Positions 54,115 through 63,649 of a stretch of DNA of 64,000 nucleotides are shown one piece after another (the first letter of the stretch is position 1; each line of letters begins with the position of its first letter). The stretch spans positions 29,785-93,784 of the forward strand of contig JAURPJ010000057.1 in the NCBI GenBank assembly GCA_030835305.1, given 5' to 3'. This DNA comes from Verrucomicrobiota bacterium (GTDB taxonomy: Bacteria > Verrucomicrobiota > Verrucomicrobiia > Verrucomicrobiales > Akkermansiaceae). A program made the translations under genes and the position numbers. The notes under the pieces were generated by a model, which did no database searches, was not told the origin of the DNA, and worked only from the letters and a program-made list of their open reading frames with translations.

Positions 54115-55917
54115 CTACTCTCTAACACCTGCCACGAGATTCGCTTCTTCGATTTCCCAGCGCTGGTATGCTTCGGCATAAGGAGGGCAGCTCTTCACCA
54201 ATTCGCGATGGTCTCCGTCGGCGGCCAATTCCCCTCGATTCAAAAACAGGATGCGCGGGGCGTGGCGAAGAAGATCGATACGATGGGTCACCAGAATCGT
54301 GGTCCCCCCTCCCTCCTGCGTGCGCCTCAATATGGCATCGTGAATCAAAGCCTCGCTTTCCGGCTCCACGGAAGCGGTGGGCTCATCGAGCAAAAGAATG
54401 CGCGGCTGGGTGAGAAAAGCGCGTGCCAGACTGAGACGCTGACGCTGCCCCCCCGAAAGTTTCACCCCATTCTGACCAACCTGCGTTTCATAACCGTTCG
54501 GAAGAGACAGAATAAAATCATGGGCATTGGCTTTTCTGGAAGCGGCGATCATATTTTCCTCATCGGCGGAAGGATCCCCGTAAATCAGGTTCTCCCGGAT
54601 GGAACCGTCGAAGAGGTAGTGGTCCTGACCAACGTATCCAATTTGCTGACGAAGTGAATCCAGGGTGACGGTACGGATGTCTCCGCCATCAATCGTAACA
54701 GCACCCGATTCGACATCGTAAAAGCGAGGAATCAAATTGAGAAGAGTGCTTTTCCCCGAACCACTGCCGCCGGCCACCGCCACAAACTCACCAGCTTTGA
54801 TTGAAAAATCCACTTTTTTCAGGATCCGCTTTCCGGGCAAATAAGAGAAAGTTACCTCGTTGAAACCGACCGCGCCATCCACGCATTCCATCACCCCGGC
54901 ATCCGATTGATTTTCAATCGCAATCGCTTCATCAAGGAGCTCCATAATACGCGTGGCAGCGGCCCTCGCCCGCTGAAGAATATCGCTTGTCTGGGCAATC
55001 GTGCGAATGGGGCTCTGGAGGCGCCACCAGAAACCACGATAAGCCAAAAGGGCACCAAGCGAAAAGATGCCGCTGTCATTCATAATGAGCCATGCTCCAA
55101 GGCCCAGCATAATCAGATTGTTAATAAAGCCAAACACGGAAACGACCGGAAAGTAGGTATTTCGCAGTCGACTTGCCTTAACACTTGAATCGTAGAAGTG
55201 ATCGGCATTCTCCTGAAACTGCTTCACCTCCTGCTCTCTGCGGCCAAATGACTGGGTGACCATTATTCCGGCCAAGCGATCTTGTACGAAAGATCCTATA
55301 TTTCCGAGCTTCCGCCGAACCCCCGCATAAAGAGATTTAACTTTGCGATTGTATTTGCGGATAAAAATAAAGGCGAAGGCAAGAGGGATAATGGAGGCCA
55401 CACCCACCACCGGGCTGATCCAGAGAACCATTCCAGCGACCACGATAAAGGTGACGATCTCTTCAAGCAGCGCCGTTAATCCCTGTAAAACGGATTGCTC
55501 CATCGCATCGACATCGCTGGTGACACGGGTTACAAGCTCCCCGGTACTGCGGTCGTGGTGATACGCCAGCGACTGTTCCTGGAACTTGGAAAAAAGCTCG
55601 GCCCGAATATCCCTCACAAAAGCCTGCCCGGTTTTCTCGAGAAGATAACTTTGAACCGCCCCTGCGCCGATTCCGACGAGATAGCTCGCGAGCATCACGG
55701 CAAGCCAGACGGCCAACAGACCGGGGGTGAGCGTTTGATCCACAAGCGCATCTGCCACAAAGCCCCAGACAAGCGGATGAAAGTTGACGAAAGGAACCGA
55801 AAAAACAAGGAGAGTTAGGGACCAGCCAATCCGTTTACGATAGGGTCGAAGGCGGGAACAAACACGCCCCGCCAGCTCACGGTCGCTCAAATCATATTGG
55901 GAATTGTGATCCGCCAT
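54115..55917 (-). CDS. ABC exporter, fused permease and ATPase (MsbA/MdlB-like)
   Basis: 600 residues from the ATG at 55917; the frame extends to a TTG nine codons upstream. Six membrane helices lie within ~35-320. The nucleotide-binding half has Walker A G-G-S-G-S-G-K-S, signature L-S-G-G-Q-R-Q-R-L, Walker B I-L-L-L-D-E-P-T-A-S, and H-loop V-T-H-R. It works as a homodimer or half-transporter, exporting lipids, peptides or drugs; the substrate cannot be read from sequence. It appears monocistronic, with a 214-bp gap to the photolyase-like gene downstream in which nothing was recognised. Confidence 0.9.
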   Translation of the reverse strand: MADHNSQYDLSDRELAGRVCSRLRPYRKRIGWSLTLLVFSVPFVNFHPLVWGFVADALVDQTLTPGLLAVWLAVMLASYLVGIGAGAVQSYLLEKTGQAFVRDIRAELFSKFQEQSLAYHHDRSTGELVTRVTSDVDAMEQSVLQGLTALLEEIVTFIVVAGMVLWISPVVGVASIIPLAFAFIFIRKYNRKVKSLYAGVRRKLGNIGSFVQDRLAGIMVTQSFGRREQEVKQFQENADHFYDSSVKASRLRNTYFPVVSVFGFINNLIMLGLGAWLIMNDSGIFSLGALLAYRGFWWRLQSPIRTIAQTSDILQRARAAATRIMELLDEAIAIENQSDAGVMECVDGAVGFNEVTFSYLPGKRILKKVDFSIKAGEFVAVAGGSGSGKSTLLNLIPRFYDVESGAVTIDGGDIRTVTLDSLRQQIGYVGQDHYLFDGSIRENLIYGDPSADEENMIAASRKANAHDFILSLPNGYETQVGQNGVKLSGGQRQRLSLARAFLTQPRILLLDEPTASVEPESEALIHDAILRRTQEGGGTTILVTHRIDLLRHAPRILFLNRGELAADGDHRELVKSCPPYAEAYQRWEIEEANLVAGVRE

Positions 55918-56100
55918 CCCTCTGAGTCTAACCTCAAATTTCAATCAGTCGGTCAGAATGATTCAGTTTTTTATCCAAAGGCCTAAATACAAGTCTCCAC
56001 AGAGATTCTCAGACGGTTCTAGAATGGCGATCTCTCTCAAAAAATTGTATAGTCAGTTAATGATTGGCCCGCCGAGCACCTCGGTCTAACCTTCGGAAAT

Positions 56101-57480
56101 ATGAAACAGGAGTTTGCCTTTTCACTCACACAGACCGCTCTCCTCCTGACTGCCTGCCTCTCGCTCGCCACTCCCCAAGAAAAGCCAAATATCGTCATCA
56201 TCTTAGCAGACGATCTGGGTTGGAAAGACACAGGCTATCACGGCAGTGAAATCCCGACCCCGAATATCGACAAGTTGGCTGAAGAGGGAGTCCGGCTGGA
56301 GAATTTCCATGTCGCGCCACTCTGCTCACCAACCAGGGCGGGACTCATGACGGGACGCTGGCCGATCCGCTACGGAATGGGCGAATCGGTGATTACGCCC
56401 TGGCGGAGGTGGGGCCTGCCAACCACCGAGAGCACTATCGCCGACATGCTGGGGGAAGCAGGATACAAAACCCGCGCAGCCGTCGGAAAGTGGCACCTCG
56501 GACACTACAAAAAAGAACTGCTTCCAATCAGCCGGGGCTTCACCTCGTTTTACGGTCATTACAATGGAGCATTCGATTACTTCACCCATAGGCGCGAGGG
56601 TGAACTAGACTGGCATCGCAATGAGGAAACGTGTCTCGACACAGGCTACTCGACCGACCTCATCGGGCGCGAAGCCGCCAAGATCATCGCAGGGAGCAAG
56701 AGCAACTCGCCCTTTTTTCTCTACGTTCCTTTCAATGCACCGCACGACCCGATGCAAGCGAAAGAGACCGATTTAAGAAAATACAAATCGATTAAAAACA
56801 AAAACCGTCGGATCTATGCCGCGATGGTTGACTCGATGGACCAGGCAGTTGGTCGGATTCTGAAAGCCCTCGACGAAAAGGGCATCAAGGACAACACCTT
56901 TATCCTCTTCTTCAGCGACAATGGAGGAATCACCCGGTGGGCCGACAACGGATCATGGCGGGCCGGAAAGGGAACGGTTTATGAAGGCGGCATCCGCACC
57001 CCCGCAGTAGTTCGCTGGCCCGGGGGGATTCAAGCTGGTCGCGTTGAAAACACCCTGACCGGCTACATTGACATCTACCCAACCCTGAAGGCCGTTGCAT
57101 CGCACTCGATGGATGATCCCAATCCAGTCGACGGACGTAACATCCTTGGAATTCTCCAAGGAAAGGCCAAGGCTGAAGAGCGGGATTGGTTTAGTTACAT
57201 TGCCCAGGGAAAACCCGACCAAATGGCGCTCACGGCCGGCGACTGGAAGTTGGTCGTCGCTGGCAAAAGCGTGCTTGATGACGATCCACCGTTGGAACTT
57301 TTCCACCTCAAGGAAGACCCCGCCGAATCAAACAATCTGGCCGCAGCCAACCCGAACAAAGCCACGGCCATGCTCGACCGCTTACGAAGGCACCGCCGAT
57401 TGAAAATCAAAGGGATTCCCGATTTTCGCGAAGGGAAAACAGAATTCGTTGCCCCGAAGGATTGGAAAATCACCAGATAG
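56101..57480 (+). CDS. secreted type I sulfatase, C-S-P-T-R type
   Basis: 459 residues; the signal peptide ends near residue 24 (C-L-S-L-A-T). D37-D38 in I-L-A-D-D-L-G-W, formylglycine site C75-S-P-T-R79 followed by A-G-L-M-T-G, G-K-W-H-L-G-H, and F-F-S-D-N-G-G are all intact. The C-terminal segment (D-W-K-L-V-V, L-F-H-L-K-E-D-P-A-E) is of arylsulfatase A/B type. It is the first gene of a four-gene operon: its stop codon is immediately followed by the ATG of the TctC-TctB fusion. This suggests that a sulfate-ester-containing compound is hydrolysed outside and the product imported. Confidence 0.9.
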   Translation: MKQEFAFSLTQTALLLTACLSLATPQEKPNIVIILADDLGWKDTGYHGSEIPTPNIDKLAEEGVRLENFHVAPLCSPTRAGLMTGRWPIRYGMGESVITPWRRWGLPTTESTIADMLGEAGYKTRAAVGKWHLGHYKKELLPISRGFTSFYGHYNGAFDYFTHRREGELDWHRNEETCLDTGYSTDLIGREAAKIIAGSKSNSPFFLYVPFNAPHDPMQAKETDLRKYKSIKNKNRRIYAAMVDSMDQAVGRILKALDEKGIKDNTFILFFSDNGGITRWADNGSWRAGKGTVYEGGIRTPAVVRWPGGIQAGRVENTLTGYIDIYPTLKAVASHSMDDPNPVDGRNILGILQGKAKAEERDWFSYIAQGKPDQMALTAGDWKLVVAGKSVLDDDPPLELFHLKEDPAESNNLAAANPNKATAMLDRLRRHRRLKIKGIPDFREGKTEFVAPKDWKITR

Positions 57481-58785
57481 ATGATACTTCGGACTATCCT
57501 GCAGGGGGTCCTGCTAGGTCTCACTACGACCTCTTGCAAGGAGGCAGAGGCAGATAAAGCAAACGACGGGTTTCCCCGCAAACCGGTCAAAATCGTCGTC
57601 CCTTTCGGGCCCGGTGGCGATAGCGATACCTTTACCCGGATCATTCAAAAAGCCGTCGAAGACCACGACCTGCTTCCAGAGCCACTTGTCGTGGTCAATG
57701 TTCCGGGAGCGGGCGGGACGATCGGAAGCCGGCGTGTCAGAAATGCCGCCCCGGACGGCCACACGATTCTCAACTTACACGAAGGTATTTTCACTTCGAA
57801 GTATGCCGGGAGAGTCACCTATGGCCCCGAGGCCTTCCGTCCGATTGCCGCTACCGCCGAATCCAATCTCGTCATCTGCGTGCGCGACGATTCCCGCTTT
57901 CAGCAACTGGACGACTTGCTCAAGGCAGCCGCCGAAAAGCCCGATTCCATTTTATTTGGTATGGCTCCGGGGACGCCAACCCACTTTGCAGGCCGGCGAC
58001 TGGAAAGCGCTGGCGGAAAGGCCAGATTCAGGATGGTTCCAAGTGGCGGTGGTTCAAAACGTCGCCACGATTTGATCGGAAAACACATCGACGTCACTCC
58101 TTTTTCTCTTTCTGAATTCATCGGTTTCGAAGGAAGTGGCATACGCGCCATTGGCTACCTCGCAGCGGAGCGTCACCCATCGTTGCGGGAGGTTCCGACT
58201 GCCCGCGAACTTGGCTATGATGTCGTCATGCCCCATGTCCACTATTGGTGGGCCCCAAAATCAACCCCGGATACGGTGATCAAGCGGATCGCCGACATGC
58301 TGGAAGCTGCGATCGCAACCGACTACGTTCGCGGCAAACTGGCCGAAACCAAAACCGAACCGCTCTTCCTTCGAGACAAGGAACTTGAGGCCCACCTCGC
58401 CTCAAGAGAGGGTGAATTTCTAGACGTCGCCTTGGTGCAATACGAGGGATTGCCCGACCCCGTGGGCCCGGTCATCGTCCTCATCCTGGCCATCGGCACA
58501 TGGATCTCGGTCCGGGGCTTTAACAATAAGGAAGCAAACAAGGACTCCCCATTTGACTGGCGACACGCGCTCCTCACCCTCGCTATTCTGACCGGTTATC
58601 TCATCTCGATGCAGTGGCTCAATATCTCCTACCCCATCGCCACCATGATCTTCATCCCGGTGTTGGCGATGGCAACCGGAGCACGAAGCCCCGGCACCAT
58701 CCTTAAAATCACCGGTATTGGGATCGCCACCGCGTGGGGCTGCTTTTTCATTTTCACCAAGTTCCTGGTTATCGACCTACCCTGA
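57481..58785 (+). CDS. fusion of tripartite tricarboxylate transporter subunits TctC (binding lipoprotein) and TctB (small membrane subunit)
   Basis: 434 residues. Lipoprotein signal with C19 (L-L-G-L-T-T-T-S-C). Residues ~28-320 are a TctC/Bug-family substrate-binding protein: V-P-F-G-P-G-G-D-S-D-T, V-N-V-P-G-A-G-G-T-I-G, and A-P-D-G-H-T-I-L. Residues ~325-434 contain four membrane helices (P-V-G-P-V-I-V-L-I-L-A-I-G-T-W-I and others) that match TctB. TctB and TctC are normally separate; here the binding domain is covalently tethered to the membrane subunit. The large subunit TctA follows 7 bp later. TTT systems import carboxylates by cation coupling; the flanking sulfatases suggest a desulfated or sulfonated organic acid. 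Confidence 0.83.
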   Translation: MILRTILQGVLLGLTTTSCKEAEADKANDGFPRKPVKIVVPFGPGGDSDTFTRIIQKAVEDHDLLPEPLVVVNVPGAGGTIGSRRVRNAAPDGHTILNLHEGIFTSKYAGRVTYGPEAFRPIAATAESNLVICVRDDSRFQQLDDLLKAAAEKPDSILFGMAPGTPTHFAGRRLESAGGKARFRMVPSGGGSKRRHDLIGKHIDVTPFSLSEFIGFEGSGIRAIGYLAAERHPSLREVPTARELGYDVVMPHVHYWWAPKSTPDTVIKRIADMLEAAIATDYVRGKLAETKTEPLFLRDKELEAHLASREGEFLDVALVQYEGLPDPVGPVIVLILAIGTWISVRGFNNKEANKDSPFDWRHALLTLAILTGYLISMQWLNISYPIATMIFIPVLAMATGARSPGTILKITGIGIATAWGCFFIFTKFLVIDLP

Positions 58786-58792
58786 TAGAACC

Positions 58793-60274
58793 ATGATTAC
58801 CGAAGTCCTATCCCAACCGTCCCTCATCATGCTTGTCATATTGGGCACCGCTCTCGGGATTACGGTGGGCTCGATCCCCGGTTTCACCGGGGCAATGCTG
58901 ATCTCGCTCACCTTGCCCCTGACCTTCAATATGAGCGGCCAGAGTGCTCTCACCTTGCTCGTCGCGATGTATGTTGGGTCCGTGAGTGGTGGCCTGATCA
59001 CTGCAACTCTCCTGAGAATGCCGGGCACGCCAGCTTCGATCATCACCACGCTCGATGGCTACCCCATGGCCAACTCGGGGCTTGCAGGACGAGCGCTTGG
59101 ACTGGGTATCGGTGCCTCTTTTATCGGCGGCCTTATTTCCTGGGTGGTGCTTGCACTTGTGGCCAAGCCAATCGCCGAATTTTCGACCATTTTGGGTCCG
59201 TGGGAATTCTTCGCCTTAGTCGTGATGTCCTTGGTACTTGTGGTCGGCGTGAGCGGAAAATCGCTCTCCAAGGGACTGCTCTCGTGCCTCCTGGGAATCC
59301 TATGCGCCCTGCCGGGCACCGCTCCAGGAACCGGTAAATTACGATTTACCTTCGGCTTCAACGCAATGGACGACGGTCTAAAACTTCTGCCCGTTCTTAT
59401 CGGGATTTTTGCGCTCAGCCGGATCTTTTCACCACCTCCGGGCGACGCCGGTCCAGTCACCGGCAACAAGGTGACCGGACCCATCGCGCTCAAGTTTAAG
59501 GAGTGGAAATCCCATTGGCCCAACCTCCTGCGCTCGAGTGCCATCGGAACCGGGATTGGCATCCTCCCCGGCATTGGGGCCAACATCGGTTCCCTCATTG
59601 CCTATTCGACCTCCCGCGCCACCTCGAAACATCCGGAGAGATTTGGCACGGGTTGTGAAGATGGTATCGTCGCCTCCGAATCTGCCAACAACGCCACCGT
59701 TGGAGGTGCCTTGCTACCACTCGTCGCACTTGGCATCCCGGGAAGCGTCATTGATGCCATCCTGCTGGGAGCCTTTGTCATCCATGGTCTGCAGCCAGGC
59801 CCCATGCTTTTCGTGAATGATCCAGAAATCGTCGGAACGATCATCTCGTCTTACCTTTGGGCAAATATCGCAATGCTCGTCCTGATGCTGCTCAGCGCGC
59901 GGTGGCTGGCTAAACTCGCCCGCGTCCGGCATCACACCTTGATCCCAATCGTCACCGCCTTTTGCGTGCTGGGATCGTTTGCCCTGGCGAATCGGTACTT
60001 TGATGTCTGGGTCATGATCGCATTTGGCATCACCGGCTTTCTGCTCGAACGCTGGCGCATCCCGCTCGCACCCTTTGTCATCGGATTCGTCCTCGCTCCT
60101 CTTGGTGAAGAATCGATGGCTACCGGCCTGATGAGCTCCGGCGGAAGCTGGCTGCCTCTCATCACGCGACCAGGAGCCCTCGCTTTTCTTGGCATTGCCG
60201 CCCTTCTTTTGTTCTGGTCCCTGCGACAGCGGCGTGCCATTTCAACCACCAACGACTCGAACTTTTCCGCCTGA
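58793..60274 (+). CDS. tripartite tricarboxylate transporter large membrane subunit TctA
   Basis: 493 residues from the ATG at 58793, 7 bp after the TctC-TctB stop; a frame extension to 58718 would overlap that gene by 68 bp and is not needed. About twelve membrane helices. The first TctA signature G-I-T-V-G-S-I-P-G-F-T-G-A-M (residues ~20-33) and the second, G-I-G-I-L-P-G-I-G-A-N-I-G-S (~262), are the duplicated glycine-rich motifs of the family. It forms the transport channel with TctB. The next sulfatase gene starts 3 bp after its stop, so all four genes form one transcript. Confidence 0.9.
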   Translation: MITEVLSQPSLIMLVILGTALGITVGSIPGFTGAMLISLTLPLTFNMSGQSALTLLVAMYVGSVSGGLITATLLRMPGTPASIITTLDGYPMANSGLAGRALGLGIGASFIGGLISWVVLALVAKPIAEFSTILGPWEFFALVVMSLVLVVGVSGKSLSKGLLSCLLGILCALPGTAPGTGKLRFTFGFNAMDDGLKLLPVLIGIFALSRIFSPPPGDAGPVTGNKVTGPIALKFKEWKSHWPNLLRSSAIGTGIGILPGIGANIGSLIAYSTSRATSKHPERFGTGCEDGIVASESANNATVGGALLPLVALGIPGSVIDAILLGAFVIHGLQPGPMLFVNDPEIVGTIISSYLWANIAMLVLMLLSARWLAKLARVRHHTLIPIVTAFCVLGSFALANRYFDVWVMIAFGITGFLLERWRIPLAPFVIGFVLAPLGEESMATGLMSSGGSWLPLITRPGALAFLGIAALLLFWSLRQRRAISTTNDSNFSA

Positions 60275-60277
60275 ATC

Positions 60278-61684
60278 ATGACGAATCAAAAACCGAACAT
60301 CCTCTGGTATTGCACTGACCAACAACGCTTCGACACCATCGGAGCACTCGGCAATCCGCATGTCCGCACCCCGACCATTGATGCCCTCGTCAAAGGCGGA
60401 ACTGCTTTTACACACACTTATTGCCAGAGCCCGATTTGCACCCCAAGCCGGACGAGCTTTATGACCGGCCTTTACCCGACCCGCGCGCACAACACGCGTA
60501 ATGGGAACGAATCCTTCGAAGGCCACCCGCCTCTCACTAGCAAGCTGGTCGCCGAGGCCGGCTACCACTGCGGACTCATCGGGAAATTCCACCTGCAGAG
60601 CTCAGGAAAGCGTACCGAGCCCAGACTCGACGATGGATTCACCTTCTGGAAATTCAGCCACGCCCCGCGGGATGACTGGAAGGAAGGGCACGACTATGCC
60701 GACTGGGTCAAAGAAAAGGGTGGAGATCTGGATGCGATGCGTGACAGTGAAGATCGAGTCCCCGCGGAGTTCCATCAAACCACCTGGGCCACCGAACGGG
60801 CGCTCGAGTTTCTCGATGAGGCTGGGTCCATCGACAAGCCATGGATGCTCAATATCAATCCCTACGATCCGCACCCTCCATTCATCCCCCCGAAAGAATA
60901 CGCCGAAAAGTTCGATCCCGAAACAATGCCCGGGCCGCATTTCCGTGAATCCGATCTCGCCGCACAGGCCCAGCTCAGACCGGTCGATTTTCAGACCGAA
61001 GCACTGCCTCCGGAAGAACGAGGCACCAAGAAAATCCAGGCTCTTTACTACGCCATGATCGCCCTCATCGACGATCAATTGGCGCGCATCATCCAGCGGC
61101 TCGACGAGACCGGTCAACGCGAGAATACCATTATCATCTTCACCAGTGACCACGGGGAATCACTTGGCGACCACGGCCTCCTGCTCAAGGGCTGCCGCTT
61201 CTACGACGGGTTGGTGCGTGTTCCTCTCATCTTCAATTGCCCGGGTTCCATCAAAGCGAACCTCCGGAGTGACGCCCTGGTCGAACTTCTTGATATGAGC
61301 GCGACCATTCTCGATTTCGCCGGCATCGGGCTCCCCGAGTATTTCCAGGGCTCAAGCCTCCGCCCCATCCTCGGCGGCAATGCTCCTGCCGATCACCACC
61401 GCGATAGTATCCGCTCCGAATACTTCGATGCTCTGGACAAGAAATTTTGCAATGGGAACGCGTCCTTCGCGACGATGTACCGTGACAGAAGGTACAAGCT
61501 GGTTGTTTATCATCGCGATAACCTTGGCGAGCTCTTCGATCTCGAAGCCGACCCCTACGAATTCGAAAACCTCTGGGACGACCCGGCTTTTGCTGAAATC
61601 AGGCATCGGCTCATCCTTGAGAGCTTTAACGATCACGTTATGAAGACCACCGATGTTGGAAGCCGCAGGATTGCTCCCATGTAA
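60278..61684 (+). CDS. cytoplasmic type I sulfatase (choline-sulfatase-like group)
   Basis: 468 residues, no signal peptide; it opens N-Q-K-P-N-I-L-W-Y-C-T-D14-Q15-Q-R, the D-Q variant of the metal motif typical of the choline-sulfatase/phosphonate-monoester-hydrolase branch. Formylglycine site C54-T-P-S-R58 then T-S-F-M-T-G. Later F-T-S-D-H-G-E-S-L-G-D-H-G completes the metal site. Being intracellular, it could remove sulfate from a small molecule brought in by the TctA/TctBC transporter just upstream (3 bp gap), whereas the first sulfatase of the operon acts outside. This import-then-desulfation order is inference from location and gene order. Confidence 0.87.
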   Translation: MTNQKPNILWYCTDQQRFDTIGALGNPHVRTPTIDALVKGGTAFTHTYCQSPICTPSRTSFMTGLYPTRAHNTRNGNESFEGHPPLTSKLVAEAGYHCGLIGKFHLQSSGKRTEPRLDDGFTFWKFSHAPRDDWKEGHDYADWVKEKGGDLDAMRDSEDRVPAEFHQTTWATERALEFLDEAGSIDKPWMLNINPYDPHPPFIPPKEYAEKFDPETMPGPHFRESDLAAQAQLRPVDFQTEALPPEERGTKKIQALYYAMIALIDDQLARIIQRLDETGQRENTIIIFTSDHGESLGDHGLLLKGCRFYDGLVRVPLIFNCPGSIKANLRSDALVELLDMSATILDFAGIGLPEYFQGSSLRPILGGNAPADHHRDSIRSEYFDALDKKFCNGNASFATMYRDRRYKLVVYHRDNLGELFDLEADPYEFENLWDDPAFAEIRHRLILESFNDHVMKTTDVGSRRIAPM

Positions 61685-61808
61685 AAAGAACCCTTGGCCA
61701 CCCGGCTTACCAATCGATTTACAGGTGTCATTCGAGCCTGCCGCTCGAGAAACTCATGGGGCACCCACCCTGAATTTTCGGCAGTGTCGCGGCGAGACCG
61801 TCCTCCAT

Positions 61809-63233
61809 TTACTGTATAGGCTCGCTCCCACCCGCACCCCTCGACTTAAAGGCCTCGAGTCGCTCCTCAAGCCCTTCCCGCTTGCTCCAAAATTCCTGTC
61901 CCTCTTCAGGCAACTGATCGATGGGATCGTAGTAATGGAAGGTCTCTTCTCCTCTCACACTGGGAGAGCTCCAGGTCGAAATCCCAAGAGTGAGATCATA
62001 ATGATCGTAACTTGAAATCTCCCGCTTCCCGCCACCGCCCGGCGCATCGCACACAACCCGGGGGGTGTTAAAACCGGCGATGGTCCCCTGAAGTCGCTTC
62101 GAAAGATCACAGGCTTCGGCCACCGTCGTGCGCAGGTGTTCACATCCCGGAACCATGTCATGAACGTAAATGTAGTAGGGTTGGATGTTGAGATAGGACA
62201 ACTTTTTGACGGTCCGATACATCACCTCAAAAGAGTCATTCACGCCCCGGATCAGCACTGATTGATTCCGCACCTTGATACCGCGGTTTACGAACTCCTG
62301 CATTGCCAGCAAAGTCCAGCTCGTCATCTCACTCTCGGTGCTGAAGTGAGTGTGAACGCAAACCTCCTTCATGCGCTCGTGCCCGGCCTTGCAGACCGAT
62401 TCAAGTGCGGCCATCCATTTCTCGTCGGAAAGTATTTTCATCGGCAGGATGGCGATTCCTTTGGTGGCAAAGCGTATCCGCCGGATTTGGGGAATATCGA
62501 GTAGAGCCATCCCAATCTGCTTGATCTGAGCCGGACGCAGAAGGAAGGCGTCACCTCCCGATATCACCACGTCTTCGATCTGGGGATTATCCCGAATATA
62601 CTGAAAGGTCGGCTCCCACTCGCCATGAGTGGCACCGTAGGTCGATTTGCTCTTCACCGCCGTGCTACCCCCAACCACCCTGCTGCGCGTGCAGTACGAA
62701 CAATAGACCGGGCAAAGCGTGATGGGGAGAAAGAGCACCTTGTCCGGGTATCGATGAGTCAGGTAGGGCGTGGCCTTGTCGCCTTCCTCGTTGAGGGAGT
62801 CGTCCATGTAACATGGATGATCATCCAGAAACTGCGAGCCGAGCGGCAGGAACTGCTTGCGGATCGGGTCATCAATCGCATTTTCCCAATCGATCAGCGA
62901 AAAAATATAGGGAGTCATCCTCACGTTCATGGGCGTGCGCTCGAGTCCGGCTTCGATGTCTTTTGCCAACGAATCTGTAAGCAAGTGTTTCAGCACCTTC
63001 CCAATACGAGGGAGCGAGGTCACACCATTGCGCTGCTGCCAGGAATAATCACCAAACTCTTTAGCACTGACGTCACTCCAACCGGGAATTTTGCGCCAGA
63101 ACCGATCACCCCGGAAGTCATACGAGACTTCGGGAAGTTCGGGCCAGGCAGCGGTATTCTGGCGGGAAGAGGTCGACGATGGCAGATGAACCTCTCCACG
63201 TTTGGGTTCGCTTGTTTTAGTGAGTGAAGACAT
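61809..63233 (-). CDS. KamA-family radical SAM enzyme (lysine 2,3-aminomutase-like)
   Basis: 474 residues from the ATG at 63233; the open frame to 63350 is out of family. The radical SAM cluster motif is C174-P-V-Y-C178-S-Y-C181, preceded by V-L-F-L-P-I-T-L. Later segments agree with the KamA family: D-V-V-I-S-G-G-D-A-F, T-K-G-I-A, N-Q-S-V-L-I-R-G-V-N-D, Y-Y-I-Y-V-H-D-M-V-P-G-C-E-H-L-R, and P-R-V-V-C-D-A-P-G-G-G-G-K. The length exceeds EpmB (~340) and is nearer true lysine 2,3-aminomutase, but the substrate (free lysine, glutamate or EF-P lysine) is not certain. It stands alone, convergent with the sulfatase operon. Confidence 0.85.
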   Translation of the reverse strand: MSSLTKTSEPKRGEVHLPSSTSSRQNTAAWPELPEVSYDFRGDRFWRKIPGWSDVSAKEFGDYSWQQRNGVTSLPRIGKVLKHLLTDSLAKDIEAGLERTPMNVRMTPYIFSLIDWENAIDDPIRKQFLPLGSQFLDDHPCYMDDSLNEEGDKATPYLTHRYPDKVLFLPITLCPVYCSYCTRSRVVGGSTAVKSKSTYGATHGEWEPTFQYIRDNPQIEDVVISGGDAFLLRPAQIKQIGMALLDIPQIRRIRFATKGIAILPMKILSDEKWMAALESVCKAGHERMKEVCVHTHFSTESEMTSWTLLAMQEFVNRGIKVRNQSVLIRGVNDSFEVMYRTVKKLSYLNIQPYYIYVHDMVPGCEHLRTTVAEACDLSKRLQGTIAGFNTPRVVCDAPGGGGKREISSYDHYDLTLGISTWSSPSVRGEETFHYYDPIDQLPEEGQEFWSKREGLEERLEAFKSRGAGGSEPIQ

Positions 63234-63640
63234 GACAAGTAAAAGAGCGGGACTCAGTGGCGAAACCTCGCCGGAGCCCCTCGCCCCTTGGAATATGCCT
63301 TCGAACGTAAAATCATCAAGATCGGTATCGCTGAAGGCGCAAAGACCCAAGCTACAGCGTTTGAGATAGCTTCGTCATTTTTAGCTGATCGATTCATTGA
63401 AAAGGACTTTTTCGGATCCGGGGCCTTACTCCAACCCTTTAATTAAATTGATTTACGTGCTTTCCCGCCAACAAAATTCCCTCGATCTCATCACTACTAA
63501 CTTATGACAAACCTCCCGCCCAAATGCATTGCAATGATCACGATGAACTTCATCAATTCCTCGACCGCGTGCCGGAGATCAAACTGCAGGCCCTCACCAA
63601 GTTCACCCACAACGAACTCCGGCACGCGGTCGAGGAATAG
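63234..63640. other. intergenic region upstream of the radical SAM gene; possible 38-codon ORF at its end
   Basis: Contains the promoter region of the - strand radical SAM gene. A small + strand ORF (63524-63640, 38 codons) runs through the left arm of the inverted repeat; it has no recognisable ribosome site or family and is not called a gene. Confidence 0.4.
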
Positions 63641-63649
63641 ATGAAGTTC
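63545..63649. repeat. 33-bp inverted repeat with 39-bp spacer
   Basis: Left arm 63545-63577 and right arm 63617-63649 are reverse complements at 32 of 33 positions (arms begin GAACTTCATC and end GATGAAGTTC; the mismatch is eleven bases in). The hairpin does not end in a T-tract and lies where base composition changes from the local bacterial pattern to AT-rich sequence. Confidence 0.9.

Noticed and set aside
61685..61808. Terminator or small RNA between the convergent sulfatase operon and radical SAM gene
   Set aside because: No convincing stem with T-tract was found in the 124-bp gap.
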